A stretch of DNA of 11,653 nt from Pseudomonadota bacterium (GTDB lineage: Bacteria > Bdellovibrionota_B > Oligoflexia > Oligoflexales > Bin106): the NCBI GenBank assembly GCA_026710525.1, contig JAPOQT010000326.1, positions 1-11,653 on the forward strand, read 5' to 3'. A program made the position numbers and the translations under genes. Below the pieces are notes generated by a model. The model had not been told where the DNA came from and did not search any database. It was given only the letters and a program-made list of their open reading frames with translations. Shown here one piece after another: positions 6,960 to 11,653 of the stretch; the stretch's first letter is position 1, and each line of letters begins with the position of its first letter.

Positions 6960-8222
6960 TTAATACCGAAGGCCATCACCTGGGTCTTGGCGCCCCGCTA
7001 TATAAGCGGGATACACTGAGGCAATAATTGTCATTAAAAGAGCACACAAACTAATAAGAATATATTCAAAATAGAGGAACTTTACCGGTAATTTTTGTAA
7101 TGTATAGAGCCCTGCGGGTAAAGTCACTACCCCAACCTTTAAGATAAACACACATGTCAACAGGCCAACCACTAATCCTAAAACAATGCCAATCGTTCCG
7201 ATAATGGCACCGTGAGCAATAAACACCTTCACCACATCATGCCAAGTCATGCCAAGTCCTCTCAGCAAAGATATTTGAGTCCTCTTGTGATATACCGTCA
7301 TCATAACTGTGCCTGAAAGGGAGAAAATAGCCACAATCACAATCAGAAACAACACCACACTCATGGCAAGCTTTTCCAGTAACAAAGCAAACAATAAAGC
7401 TTTATTAACATCTTTCCAAGAAAGAAATGAAAACTGCTCAAGGAAACGATTGTTATCCCTTAGGCGATCAACATCGTCAGGATCATCAAAAACCACCGCA
7501 ACACCCGTCACAAACTCATCCCCATCCATACTCGGATCGTAGTCATCCATATGTTGCCTTGCTTCATTGAGGTTAGTAACAACATAAGACTCGTCATAAT
7601 CATTTTTACCCGAACGAAAATAACCAACAACCTTATATTCTTTACTCACTTTGGCACCAGATAAAAATCCCGACAAACTCGCTTGAGGACTCAGGAGTGA
7701 TATTATCTCACCTATATGAAGCTGGAGAGTGTCAGCAAGGCCAGAGCCAACAATTACCGGAGGGTAATCATACACCTCACTTGCCAGTAGCTCTTCGAGG
7801 GATTCAAAGCCAAGTAAGCTTCTGCGAACACCATAGACATCATGATCTTTTCTAGGGTCGATACCAAGAATAGTGGCTGAAGCAATTTGACCATCTTGAT
7901 GAGCGATAACATCTGCTTTAATATAAGCCGCTAATGCCCTGAATTGATCAAAGGCTTGAGCGAATTCTGATAGCGAATAACGAGTCAGACTCACTCCTAT
8001 TGATGCTTTTTTATTCATCACTTCAACATGGGGCAAACCAAAAAATATCTTATGCCTTAGCTCACGCTCAAAGCCACCCATCACTGACAGAGTAATAACC
8101 AAGGCCCCCACGCCAATGGTGATACCAATCATGGATGCCCAAGTCATAAACAAGAGACCTGCTTTTTTTTGTCTGGAAAAGACCTGCTTAAAGGCTAACC
8201 ACCATACAAAAGATTTCATCAT
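6960..8222 (-). CDS. LolC/LolE-family lipoprotein-releasing permease
   Basis: This is the membrane subunit of the lipoprotein-releasing transporter driven by LolD. From ATG 8220-8222 the product has 420 residues, the usual length. The N-terminal amphipathic segment FKQVFSRQKKAGLL leads into a first membrane helix (about 23-48) ending in the family motif ITLSVMGGFE. A large periplasmic domain spans about 50-285, and three C-terminal helices lie at about 288-310, 335-362 and 384-406. The coupling-helix region between helices 2 and 3 holds KRTQISLLRGLGMT, and the end RQDPGDGLRY matches the family's R-x-DP-x-x-x-LRY tail. AGG nine bases upstream favours this ATG over an in-frame TTG at 8246. Only one such permease is seen, so the transporter may be a homodimer (LolF-like), or the partner lies elsewhere. 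LolC and LolE cannot be told apart here. Confidence 0.92.
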   Translation of the reverse strand: MMKSFVWWLAFKQVFSRQKKAGLLFMTWASMIGITIGVGALVITLSVMGGFERELRHKIFFGLPHVEVMNKKASIGVSLTRYSLSEFAQAFDQFRALAAYIKADVIAHQDGQIASATILGIDPRKDHDVYGVRRSLLGFESLEELLASEVYDYPPVIVGSGLADTLQLHIGEIISLLSPQASLSGFLSGAKVSKEYKVVGYFRSGKNDYDESYVVTNLNEARQHMDDYDPSMDGDEFVTGVAVVFDDPDDVDRLRDNNRFLEQFSFLSWKDVNKALLFALLLEKLAMSVVLFLIVIVAIFSLSGTVMMTVYHKRTQISLLRGLGMTWHDVVKVFIAHGAIIGTIGIVLGLVVGLLTCVFILKVGVVTLPAGLYTLQKLPVKFLYFEYILISLCALLMTIIASVYPAYIAGRQDPGDGLRY

Positions 8223-8250
8223 GTGATCTTGCCTAACATCAATCAAAAAG

Positions 8251-8270
8251 CCTAGGATTCGCTATCCTGG
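8251..8270 (-). promoter_or_regulatory. Hairpin followed by a T run just ahead of the lolC-type gene
   Basis: CC-AGGAT at 8251-8258 pairs with ATCCT-GG at 8264-8270 around a five-base loop, with T8253 bulged. Read on the minus strand, the hairpin is followed within a few bases by CTTTTTG (8245-8251). That is terminator-like, about 25 bases upstream of the ATG at 8222. In this place it would act as a leader attenuator, or would stop transcripts coming in from the right. The stem is short and the case is weak. Confidence 0.25.
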
Positions 8271-8470
8271 GAGGATCGTGCTAAAGTGCCTTCGTGGTAC
8301 TAAAGAGAAGGAGGGCTCTCACACCTCCTGAACCATATTCAAGAGCACCAGTTTACCACGGACTTAACCAGTTTTCACGAGCAAAAAACCAGCAGCCGTC
8401 ACCGACAAATGAACTAATATGGATTTTTACTACTAAAAACTCACACTTACTTGTCATAGAAAGAGTTATT
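8271..8470. promoter_or_regulatory. Divergent intergenic region between lolC-type gene and fabG
   Basis: These 200 bases separate two genes read outward, so they should hold the promoter of the whole minus-strand envelope cluster and that of fabG. I do not see a clear sigma-70 pair on either strand. A plus-strand frame in phase with fabG is open through here from a GTG at 8294, but it lacks a ribosome binding site and encodes a Pro/Arg/Asn-rich stretch unlike FabG. A short hairpin GGAGG/CCTCC (8309-8313 with 8323-8327) is present. A near-direct repeat of about 12 bases (AAAAACTCACA-like) occurs around 8433 and 8491. Confidence 0.3.
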
Positions 8471-9235
8471 TTGCCAACACCAACTAACACCAAAAACTCA
8501 CATCCTAGTTCACTCCCAGTGGCTCTAGTAACCGGCGCTTCTCGTGGCATTGGTCTTGCTTGTGCCCAAGCTCTCCAAGCTAGTGGTTACAGGGTAGCCA
8601 TTCATTATCGCTCTGATCAAGAATTAGCTCACCATGTCGCCAAAACACTGCCGGGATCCTTAGCTTTTTATTGTGATCTTACCCAGCCAAACTCCCTATC
8701 CGACTTAACCGCGAATGTGCAAGAAAAGATGGGGGATATTCATGTTCTCGTGAACAATGCTGGCACTGCTTTTGAAAAGCTTGCTCACATGTCGAGCGGT
8801 GATGATTTTGATCGAGTAATAAACACTAATCTTAAAGCGACTTTTTTATTATGCAAAGCGGTCACGAAAGGGATGATTCGCAACAAGTCGGGGCGGATTA
8901 TTAATATTACCTCTATTCTGGGTCACACGGGTCAACGAGGCCAAAGCTTATATAGTGCTAGTAAGGCAGCTGTTTCTAGTTTTACTCGTAGTCTAGCTGC
9001 TGAACTTGGTCGATTTGCTATTTTATGTAACTGTGTAGCTCCCGGTTACATCCTCACCAAAATGACAGAAAACATGCCTAGTGCTCGTCACGCAAAAATT
9101 ATCGCTAATATCCATCTCGAACGCCCTGGATTACCTCAAGAGGTTGCCGAAGTAGTCGCGTTTTTAGCTAGTGATAAAGCCAGCTATATCACCGGATCTA
9201 CCATTCATGTGAATGGTGGGCTAGCGGGTTTTTAA
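8471..9235 (+). CDS. fabG: 3-oxoacyl-[acyl-carrier-protein] reductase FabG
   Basis: FabG is the NADPH-dependent reductase that converts 3-oxoacyl-ACP to 3-hydroxyacyl-ACP, the step before FabZ in fatty acid elongation. It is a classical short-chain dehydrogenase: nucleotide motif TGASRGIG at about 21-28, NNAG at 95-98, catalytic Asn120 in NTNLKATF, Ser148 in NITSI, and Tyr161 and Lys165 in YSASK. It also has VAPGYILTKMT and the tail ITGSTIHVNGG. The start is uncertain. I use TTG 8471-8473 (254 residues, close to the usual 245) with a weak AAGAG just upstream. An in-frame GTG at 8294 would add 59 residues with no family counterpart. The conserved fold begins at about LPVALVTG, near 8510. It is transcribed away from the envelope cluster. 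SDR enzymes are a broad family, so the assignment rests on the FabG-like motif set and the fabZ nearby. Confidence 0.82.
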   Translation: MPTPTNTKNSHPSSLPVALVTGASRGIGLACAQALQASGYRVAIHYRSDQELAHHVAKTLPGSLAFYCDLTQPNSLSDLTANVQEKMGDIHVLVNNAGTAFEKLAHMSSGDDFDRVINTNLKATFLLCKAVTKGMIRNKSGRIINITSILGHTGQRGQSLYSASKAAVSSFTRSLAAELGRFAILCNCVAPGYILTKMTENMPSARHAKIIANIHLERPGLPQEVAEVVAFLASDKASYITGSTIHVNGGLAGF

Positions 9236-9281
9236 ACAAACATATTCTGAACAGCGAAAAGTATGAACAGGGGATATCCAC

Positions 9282-9647
9282 ATGGAAGAGTTCTTACAAG
9301 AAACCTTTACCATGTCTCCAAAATTCATCGATGATTCCCCTGAGTATCCTGATGAGATTTATCATAGGTATTATTTTACAAAAAATAATATCAAAGACCT
9401 CACTTTATCTGATAAGTATGAAAGCTACCTTTCTGATATTCCTATCATCGGATTTACTGATTTTAGGTTCGGAAGGAAGATATTTGAGCTCAAAATCACG
9501 GGCAGAACACCCACCTCTAAGCCTGCTGACTGCCATGTGAGGCAACTCATGATCTATAATGGGGGCGCCATGATATGGACATCAAAGACTTTAAATTTCA
9601 CTCGTCTAGACTCGTTTATGGGGTATGTATCAGGTCACCTAAGATGA
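9282..9647 (+). CDS. Hypothetical protein, 121 residues
   Basis: ATG 9282 has AGGGG about eight bases upstream, a good ribosome binding site, and the frame runs to TGA 9645-9647. The product starts MEEFLQETFTMSPKFIDDSP, is rich in Tyr, Phe, Asp and Ile, and has no signal peptide or membrane helix, so it is probably cytoplasmic. A compact middle part (IPIIGFTDFRFGRKIFELKI) suggests beta-strands. The end overlaps the ATG of the next frame by four bases (ATGA at 9644-9647), either translational coupling or a frameshift splitting one longer protein. It begins 46 bases after fabG and could be cotranscribed with it. I do not recognise the family. Confidence 0.6.
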   Translation: MEEFLQETFTMSPKFIDDSPEYPDEIYHRYYFTKNNIKDLTLSDKYESYLSDIPIIGFTDFRFGRKIFELKITGRTPTSKPADCHVRQLMIYNGGAMIWTSKTLNFTRLDSFMGYVSGHLR

Positions 9648-9796
9648 AGTTTTGGCTATCAGAAGACATATATGGTCATCCTGACCTATTTCGACAGGAA
9701 GATGTGAGTATCATCTCATCAGAACAGATCAATATTAATCATATGATGATGCAAGCAGCCTATAAATCCATGAGGTTCCACTCTACCTTCTTTTAA
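9644..9796 (+). CDS. Short hypothetical protein coupled to, or split from, the preceding gene
   Basis: From ATG 9644-9646 this frame gives 50 residues, starting MKFWLSEDIYGHPDLFRQED and ending RFHSTFF at TAA 9794-9796. AGGT about nine bases upstream could serve the start, which overlaps the TGA of the preceding gene. The same frame is open back to an ATG at 9575, so a frameshift joining the two frames into one protein of about 170 residues is equally possible. No motif is recognised. Confidence 0.4.
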   Translation: MKFWLSEDIYGHPDLFRQEDVSIISSEQININHMMMQAAYKSMRFHSTFF

Positions 9797-9827
9797 AGAG
9801 AAAGGATATGTGAATTTACCCATGGAT

Positions 9828-9882
9828 TTGAGCCATTATCGGCTCGCAAATTACGATGTGAATAAAGTAAAGCGTTTACTTT
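9828..9882 (+). promoter_or_regulatory. Candidate promoter with a palindrome at the start site
   Basis: TTGAGC (9828-9833) is followed after 18 bases by TACGAT (9852-9857), a fair sigma-70-like pair. Predicted transcription start falls near 9864, at the first base of a perfect 8-bp palindrome AAAGTAAA-GCG-TTTACTTT (9864-9882). A second, 5-bp inverted repeat GAGCC/GGCTC (9830-9834 with 9841-9845) overlaps the spacer. Placement suggests an operator or a 5' hairpin ahead of the gene at 9908, whose GGAGG lies at 9899-9903. The palindrome has no G+C-rich stem and no T run, so it is not a normal terminator. Confidence 0.35.
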
Positions 9883-9907
9883 TAAGAGTTTAATTTACGG
9901 AGGTTTT

Positions 9908-10309
9908 ATGAGAGTTTTAGTAGTGTTTTTGATGCTTTCTGTGATGATTTGTGGTGATGCTTTCGGTGCTGATGATTCTACCAAGCTTGCCCAGTTAGAG
10001 AAGAAGGTGGCAAACCTTGAGAAGATGGTTTTTTTACTTAAAGATTCGAATGATAATCTCACTAAAATGAGTAATCTTGCGAGCAGGCTTCAGGAAATCA
10101 ACAGCAAAAAGATCAAGGAGATTGATGGCCGAACGGTTGGGATAAATTATTTTATAACATGTTTTGTTGGTATGACCAATCAAACGCCAAAGGCAAACGA
10201 GATAGCCCTGAAGGGTTTCATTGCCTATTGCAAGACTAAGAGCCTAGAGCATGAGCTCGCCAAGTATAAGGCAAAGAAGAGTGTCCCATCAACCAAAGAG
10301 GGAGAATAG
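9908..10309 (+). CDS. Exported coiled-coil protein of unknown function
   Basis: ATG 9908 has a strong GGAGG four bases upstream. The 133-residue product has a clear signal peptide (MRV followed by a hydrophobic core to about residue 17, probable cut near DAFGA), so it should be periplasmic. Residues 25-48 form a heptad coiled coil (LAQLEKKVANLEKMVFLL), followed by a polar helical part, a short hydrophobic stretch INYFITCFVGM, and a Lys-rich tail. Two cysteines remain in the mature part. The next gene begins one base after the stop, and its ribosome binding site is inside this gene, so the pair is an operon. The next product shares the LxK-(V/I)A-x-LEK register and a D-x11-C-x-V-x3-N pattern, suggesting distant duplication. 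The coiled coil recalls Lpp-like or spanin-like envelope proteins, but no family is recognised. Confidence 0.65.
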   Translation: MRVLVVFLMLSVMICGDAFGADDSTKLAQLEKKVANLEKMVFLLKDSNDNLTKMSNLASRLQEINSKKIKEIDGRTVGINYFITCFVGMTNQTPKANEIALKGFIAYCKTKSLEHELAKYKAKKSVPSTKEGE

Positions 10310-10310
10310 T

Positions 10311-10744
10311 ATGAAGTTTTTAGTTTTTTTGGTGCTTTTTTTGGCAGGTTGTGGCCAAAAAAAAAGGCCGCTTCACAAGGATACTCAATATCCAGATCAG
10401 AAATTGATTCTCTAAACAAGAGAATTGCTCATTTAGAGAAGGGATTAATAGATGTGGTGAGATATCATCGGGAATATGTGAGTGATCAGGGGGTGTTATG
10501 GGATGAAACCATGAAACAGATCATCCATTATGATACTGAGCTCAAAAGAGCGCATGCTTATACGAATTGTATGGTTAGACTGTTAAATTGGTACCTTCCA
10601 CTAAATAACTCATTTAAGGAGATCACTATGAAATTTAAAATGCCGTTATCCAATGTGAATAAGAGAAAAGTCACATGGCCTCGGTCCGAGGGATGGCTAT
10701 GTTTTACTTGGGAAAAATTAGCATTATTATATTGCAGGTCTTAA
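10311..10744 (+). CDS. Coiled-coil lipoprotein interrupted by a frameshift at an A9 run
   Basis: ATG 10311, with GGGAG about six bases upstream, starts a lipoprotein signal, MKFLVFLVLFLAGCGQ, with lipobox LAGC and lipid-carrying Cys14. In the initial frame the protein ends after 34 residues at TAA 10413-10415. A -1 shift, or one extra A, in the nine-A run at 10357-10365 joins it to the open frame that runs to TAA 10742-10744. The joined product of about 145 residues reads AGCGQKKKAASQGYSISRSE, a coiled coil SLNKRIAHLEKGLIDVV, a polar helix, and a Cys-containing segment TNCMVRLLN. The coiled coil and Cys segment resemble the preceding gene's product. Either the gene is broken, or the site (CAA-AAA-AAA-AGG) works as a programmed slippery sequence giving a short and a long lipoprotein, or the run was misread. 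The C-terminal 38 residues may be a separate ORF. Confidence 0.55.
10357..10365 (+). other. Nine-A slippery run at the frame switch
   Basis: Nine A residues occupy the point where the lipoprotein's signal frame must switch to the coiled-coil frame. In the initial frame they fall as CAA AAA AAA AGG; slipping back one base gives AAG GCC, which continues into the long open frame. Tandem AAA codons of this kind are known sites of ribosomal -1 slippage and of polymerase slippage. No clear pseudoknot is seen just downstream, and the gene's own GGGAG lies about 55 bases upstream, too far to act as a frameshift stimulator. Confidence 0.45.
10628..10744 (+). CDS. Possible 38-residue ORF with a strong ribosome binding site
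   Basis: AAGGAG at 10616-10621 lies six bases before ATG 10628-10630, the best-spaced ribosome binding site in the right flank. It is in the same frame as the end of the lipoprotein, so the long frame may not belong wholly to that gene. The 38-residue product is basic and Trp-rich, with the stretch RKVTWPRSEGWLCFTWEK. A +1 shift near 10690 would instead give a hydrophobic end (MFYLGKISIIILQVL). This may be a small third gene of the operon or the start of a gene now truncated. No family is recognised. Confidence 0.3.
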   Translation: MKFKMPLSNVNKRKVTWPRSEGWLCFTWEKLALLYCRS

Positions 10745-10766
10745 AAATTGAGGTAAAGAGCTCTTT

Positions 10767-10997
10767 TTGATTTATCTAAGGTCCACCTCGGCTAATCGCA
10801 TGTTCAAATATGTGGAGATGATACGTGCTCTGGGGTATCTTTGCAAATTCTGTGGCCGATCTTCTAGACCACTCAAAAAAAGAGGTGTAGTTATTGAGAT
10901 ACTTAGAAGCCACGTCTTTGTAAGGGGGCAGAAAACCTTTGAAATGACTGTGTATAGAATTGACAGTTTGAATATTAAATTCCCCTTACACCTTTAG
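10767..10997 (+). CDS. Weak hypothetical reading frame with a CxxC motif
   Basis: This frame runs from TTG 10767 (an ATG follows at 10800) to TAG 10995-10997. It encodes a basic product with LGYLCKFCGRSSRPLKKRG and a hydrophobic middle VVIEILRSHVFV. No ribosome binding site precedes either start. The CKFC pair could bind zinc or be chance. It is one of two weak frames in the stretch 10745-11280, which otherwise holds no recognisable gene, RNA or repeat; the stretch is probably decayed or non-coding sequence. Confidence 0.25.
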   Translation: MIYLRSTSANRMFKYVEMIRALGYLCKFCGRSSRPLKKRGVVIEILRSHVFVRGQKTFEMTVYRIDSLNIKFPLHL

Positions 10998-11007
10998 AAG
11001 AAGACAG

Positions 11008-11241
11008 TTGTATATGCGTCATGTCAAGCACTTTACATGCAAGGTGATACGATGGATGACGATCAGTTACCAGTGTAGATTCTCGCGTAATATGATCTTC
11101 AAGATGTTCTTTGATCTTCTTGTTCCGCCCGGAGATCTAAGCAAGCAGCTAGCCTATATTTGTGAATTTTTTCCTCGATCAGAATTCTCTTTTATCTGTT
11201 CATTTGTAGGCGTTGCAAGTTGCAAATTAAGTAGCTTTTAA
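11008..11241 (+). CDS. Weak hypothetical reading frame
   Basis: This frame is open to TAA 11239-11241 and begins at TTG 11008 or ATG 11014, without a ribosome binding site. Part of it looks protein-like (MIFKMFFDLLVPPGDLSKQL), with a Phe- and Cys-rich end. It follows the frame ending at 10997 with a change of phase, so both may be pieces of one decayed gene. No function can be assigned. Confidence 0.2.
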   Translation: MYMRHVKHFTCKVIRWMTISYQCRFSRNMIFKMFFDLLVPPGDLSKQLAYICEFFPRSEFSFICSFVGVASCKLSSF

Positions 11242-11250
11242 AGTTCTGTA

Positions 11251-11277
11251 AGTTGCTTTTGCGAAAGCGAGACAACT
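11251..11277. other. Two-part hairpin between the plus- and minus-strand weak frames
   Basis: AGTTG (11251-11255) pairs with CAACT (11273-11277), and CTTT (11256-11259) with AAAG (11264-11267) around TGCG, leaving five unpaired bases on one side. It sits where plus-strand and minus-strand reading frames converge (stops at 11241 and 11281). That would suit a terminator, but neither side has a solid T run. Just before it, TTGCAA occurs twice, one base apart (11213-11225). Confidence 0.2.
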
Positions 11278-11280
11278 AAT

Positions 11281-11526
11281 TTATTTAAATCCATAAAAAT
11301 CCTTCTTCTTCTCCATTCTGCAGAGAAAAATAGGGAATGCAAGCATAACACTACTTAATGATGAAAATGTGCTGATGTAAAACCATAGCAAGCAAAAAAA
11401 ATCAGAAGTATTTTTTTTAGTTTTTTGTAATAATTTCATTGACATCCCAGCGCGTTTTTTGATAAAGGTAAGTGTTTGTGAGATCTTCTTGTCATATATT
11501 AAACGGCAGTACTTTTTTAGAGGCAA
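11281..11526 (-). CDS. Weak hypothetical small membrane protein
   Basis: The frame opens at TTG 11526 (ATG at about 11445 also in frame) and ends at TAA 11281-11283. The N-terminal half is Lys-rich (KKYCRLIYDKKISQ) and the C-terminal half holds one likely membrane helix, FFCLLWFYISTFSSLSSVML followed by AFPIFLC, then a basic end MEKKKDFYGFK. No convincing ribosome binding site is seen. It follows the edge fragment ending at 11545 on the same strand with an 18-base gap, so it could be the next gene of that unit. Confidence 0.3.
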   Translation of the reverse strand: MPLKKYCRLIYDKKISQTLTFIKKRAGMSMKLLQKTKKNTSDFFCLLWFYISTFSSLSSVMLAFPIFLCRMEKKKDFYGFK

Positions 11527-11544
11527 AACTACTTCATAAGATTG

Positions 11545-11652
11545 TTATGTGAGCATCTCATGACGCCCGTCGATAATATTTTTTTCTTCTTTTCCAAATA
11601 CAAGAGCAATGAGATGAACAGGCTGCGAGCGATTTTTATAGGGCTCACCATA
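11545..11652 (-). CDS. C-terminal fragment of an unknown protein, relative of the broken gene at 695-955
   Basis: The minus-strand frame is open from the right edge to TAA 11545-11547, giving 35 residues that begin YGEPYKNRSQPVHLIALVFG and end KEEKNIIDGRHEMLT. The core ALVFGKEE and the R-x-E ending align with the end of the plus-strand pseudogene at 695-955, with about 10 of 24 residues identical and many others conservative. Because this copy shows no stop within the visible part, it may be the intact family member. The gene lies mostly outside the window. No known family is recognised. Confidence 0.45.
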   Translation of the reverse strand, partial: YGEPYKNRSQPVHLIALVFGKEEKNIIDGRHEMLT

Positions 11653-11653
11653 A

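Noticed and set aside
9908..10744. Rz/Rz1-type phage spanin pair
   Set aside because: The genes are sequential rather than nested, the first has a cleavable signal instead of a membrane anchor, and no holin, endolysin or other phage gene is nearby.
1..11653. CRISPR array, tRNA, rRNA or a complete insertion sequence
   Set aside because: No regularly spaced repeats, no tRNA cloverleaf with a TTCGA-type arm, no rRNA segment and no recognisable transposase with terminal repeats were found.

Overview
The window looks like chromosome from a diderm (Gram-negative) bacterium of moderately low GC, about 40 percent by eye. It carries BamA, LolC/E, LolD and Skp/OmpH proteins, so the cell must have an outer membrane with lipoproteins and beta-barrel proteins. 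The order lolC-lolD-bamA-skp-fabZ resembles the envelope cluster I know from lineages of the former Deltaproteobacteria. Enteric bacteria instead have bamA-skp-lpxD-fabZ-lpxA with no lol genes inside. The phylum is therefore an inference from gene order, not from a marker gene.

Core, minus strand (8222 down to 1293): seven genes read in one direction with short gaps. They are a LolC/LolE-type permease, LolD, BamA (its GTG start overlaps the lolD stop), three tandem and strongly diverged Skp/OmpH periplasmic chaperones, and FabZ. Together they cover lipoprotein release from the inner membrane, escort of unfolded outer-membrane proteins, their insertion, and a fatty-acid elongation enzyme. The lipid A genes lpxD and lpxA, often interleaved here, are absent from the window. 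A divergent plus-strand gene, fabG (8471-9235), adds a second type II fatty-acid synthesis enzyme.

Left flank (1-1290): the C-terminal end of an unrecognised gene, an 11-bp inverted repeat ending in an oligo-T run on the minus strand, a possible 62-residue minus-strand ORF, a plus-strand reading frame broken by two in-frame stops (695-955), and a frameshifted minus-strand reading frame directly after fabZ. This flank appears gene-poor and degraded.

Right flank (9240-11653): small plus-strand genes with good ribosome binding sites but no recognisable family. The clearest is a two-gene cassette at 9908-10744. It encodes an exported coiled-coil protein and, one base later, a lipoprotein that reads through only if the ribosome or the gene shifts frame at a run of nine A. 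The two proteins look like distant paralogues. Beyond 10745 only weak reading frames are seen. At the right edge, a minus-strand C-terminal fragment matches the end of the broken gene at 695-955, so two relatives of one unknown gene family flank the block in inverted orientation.
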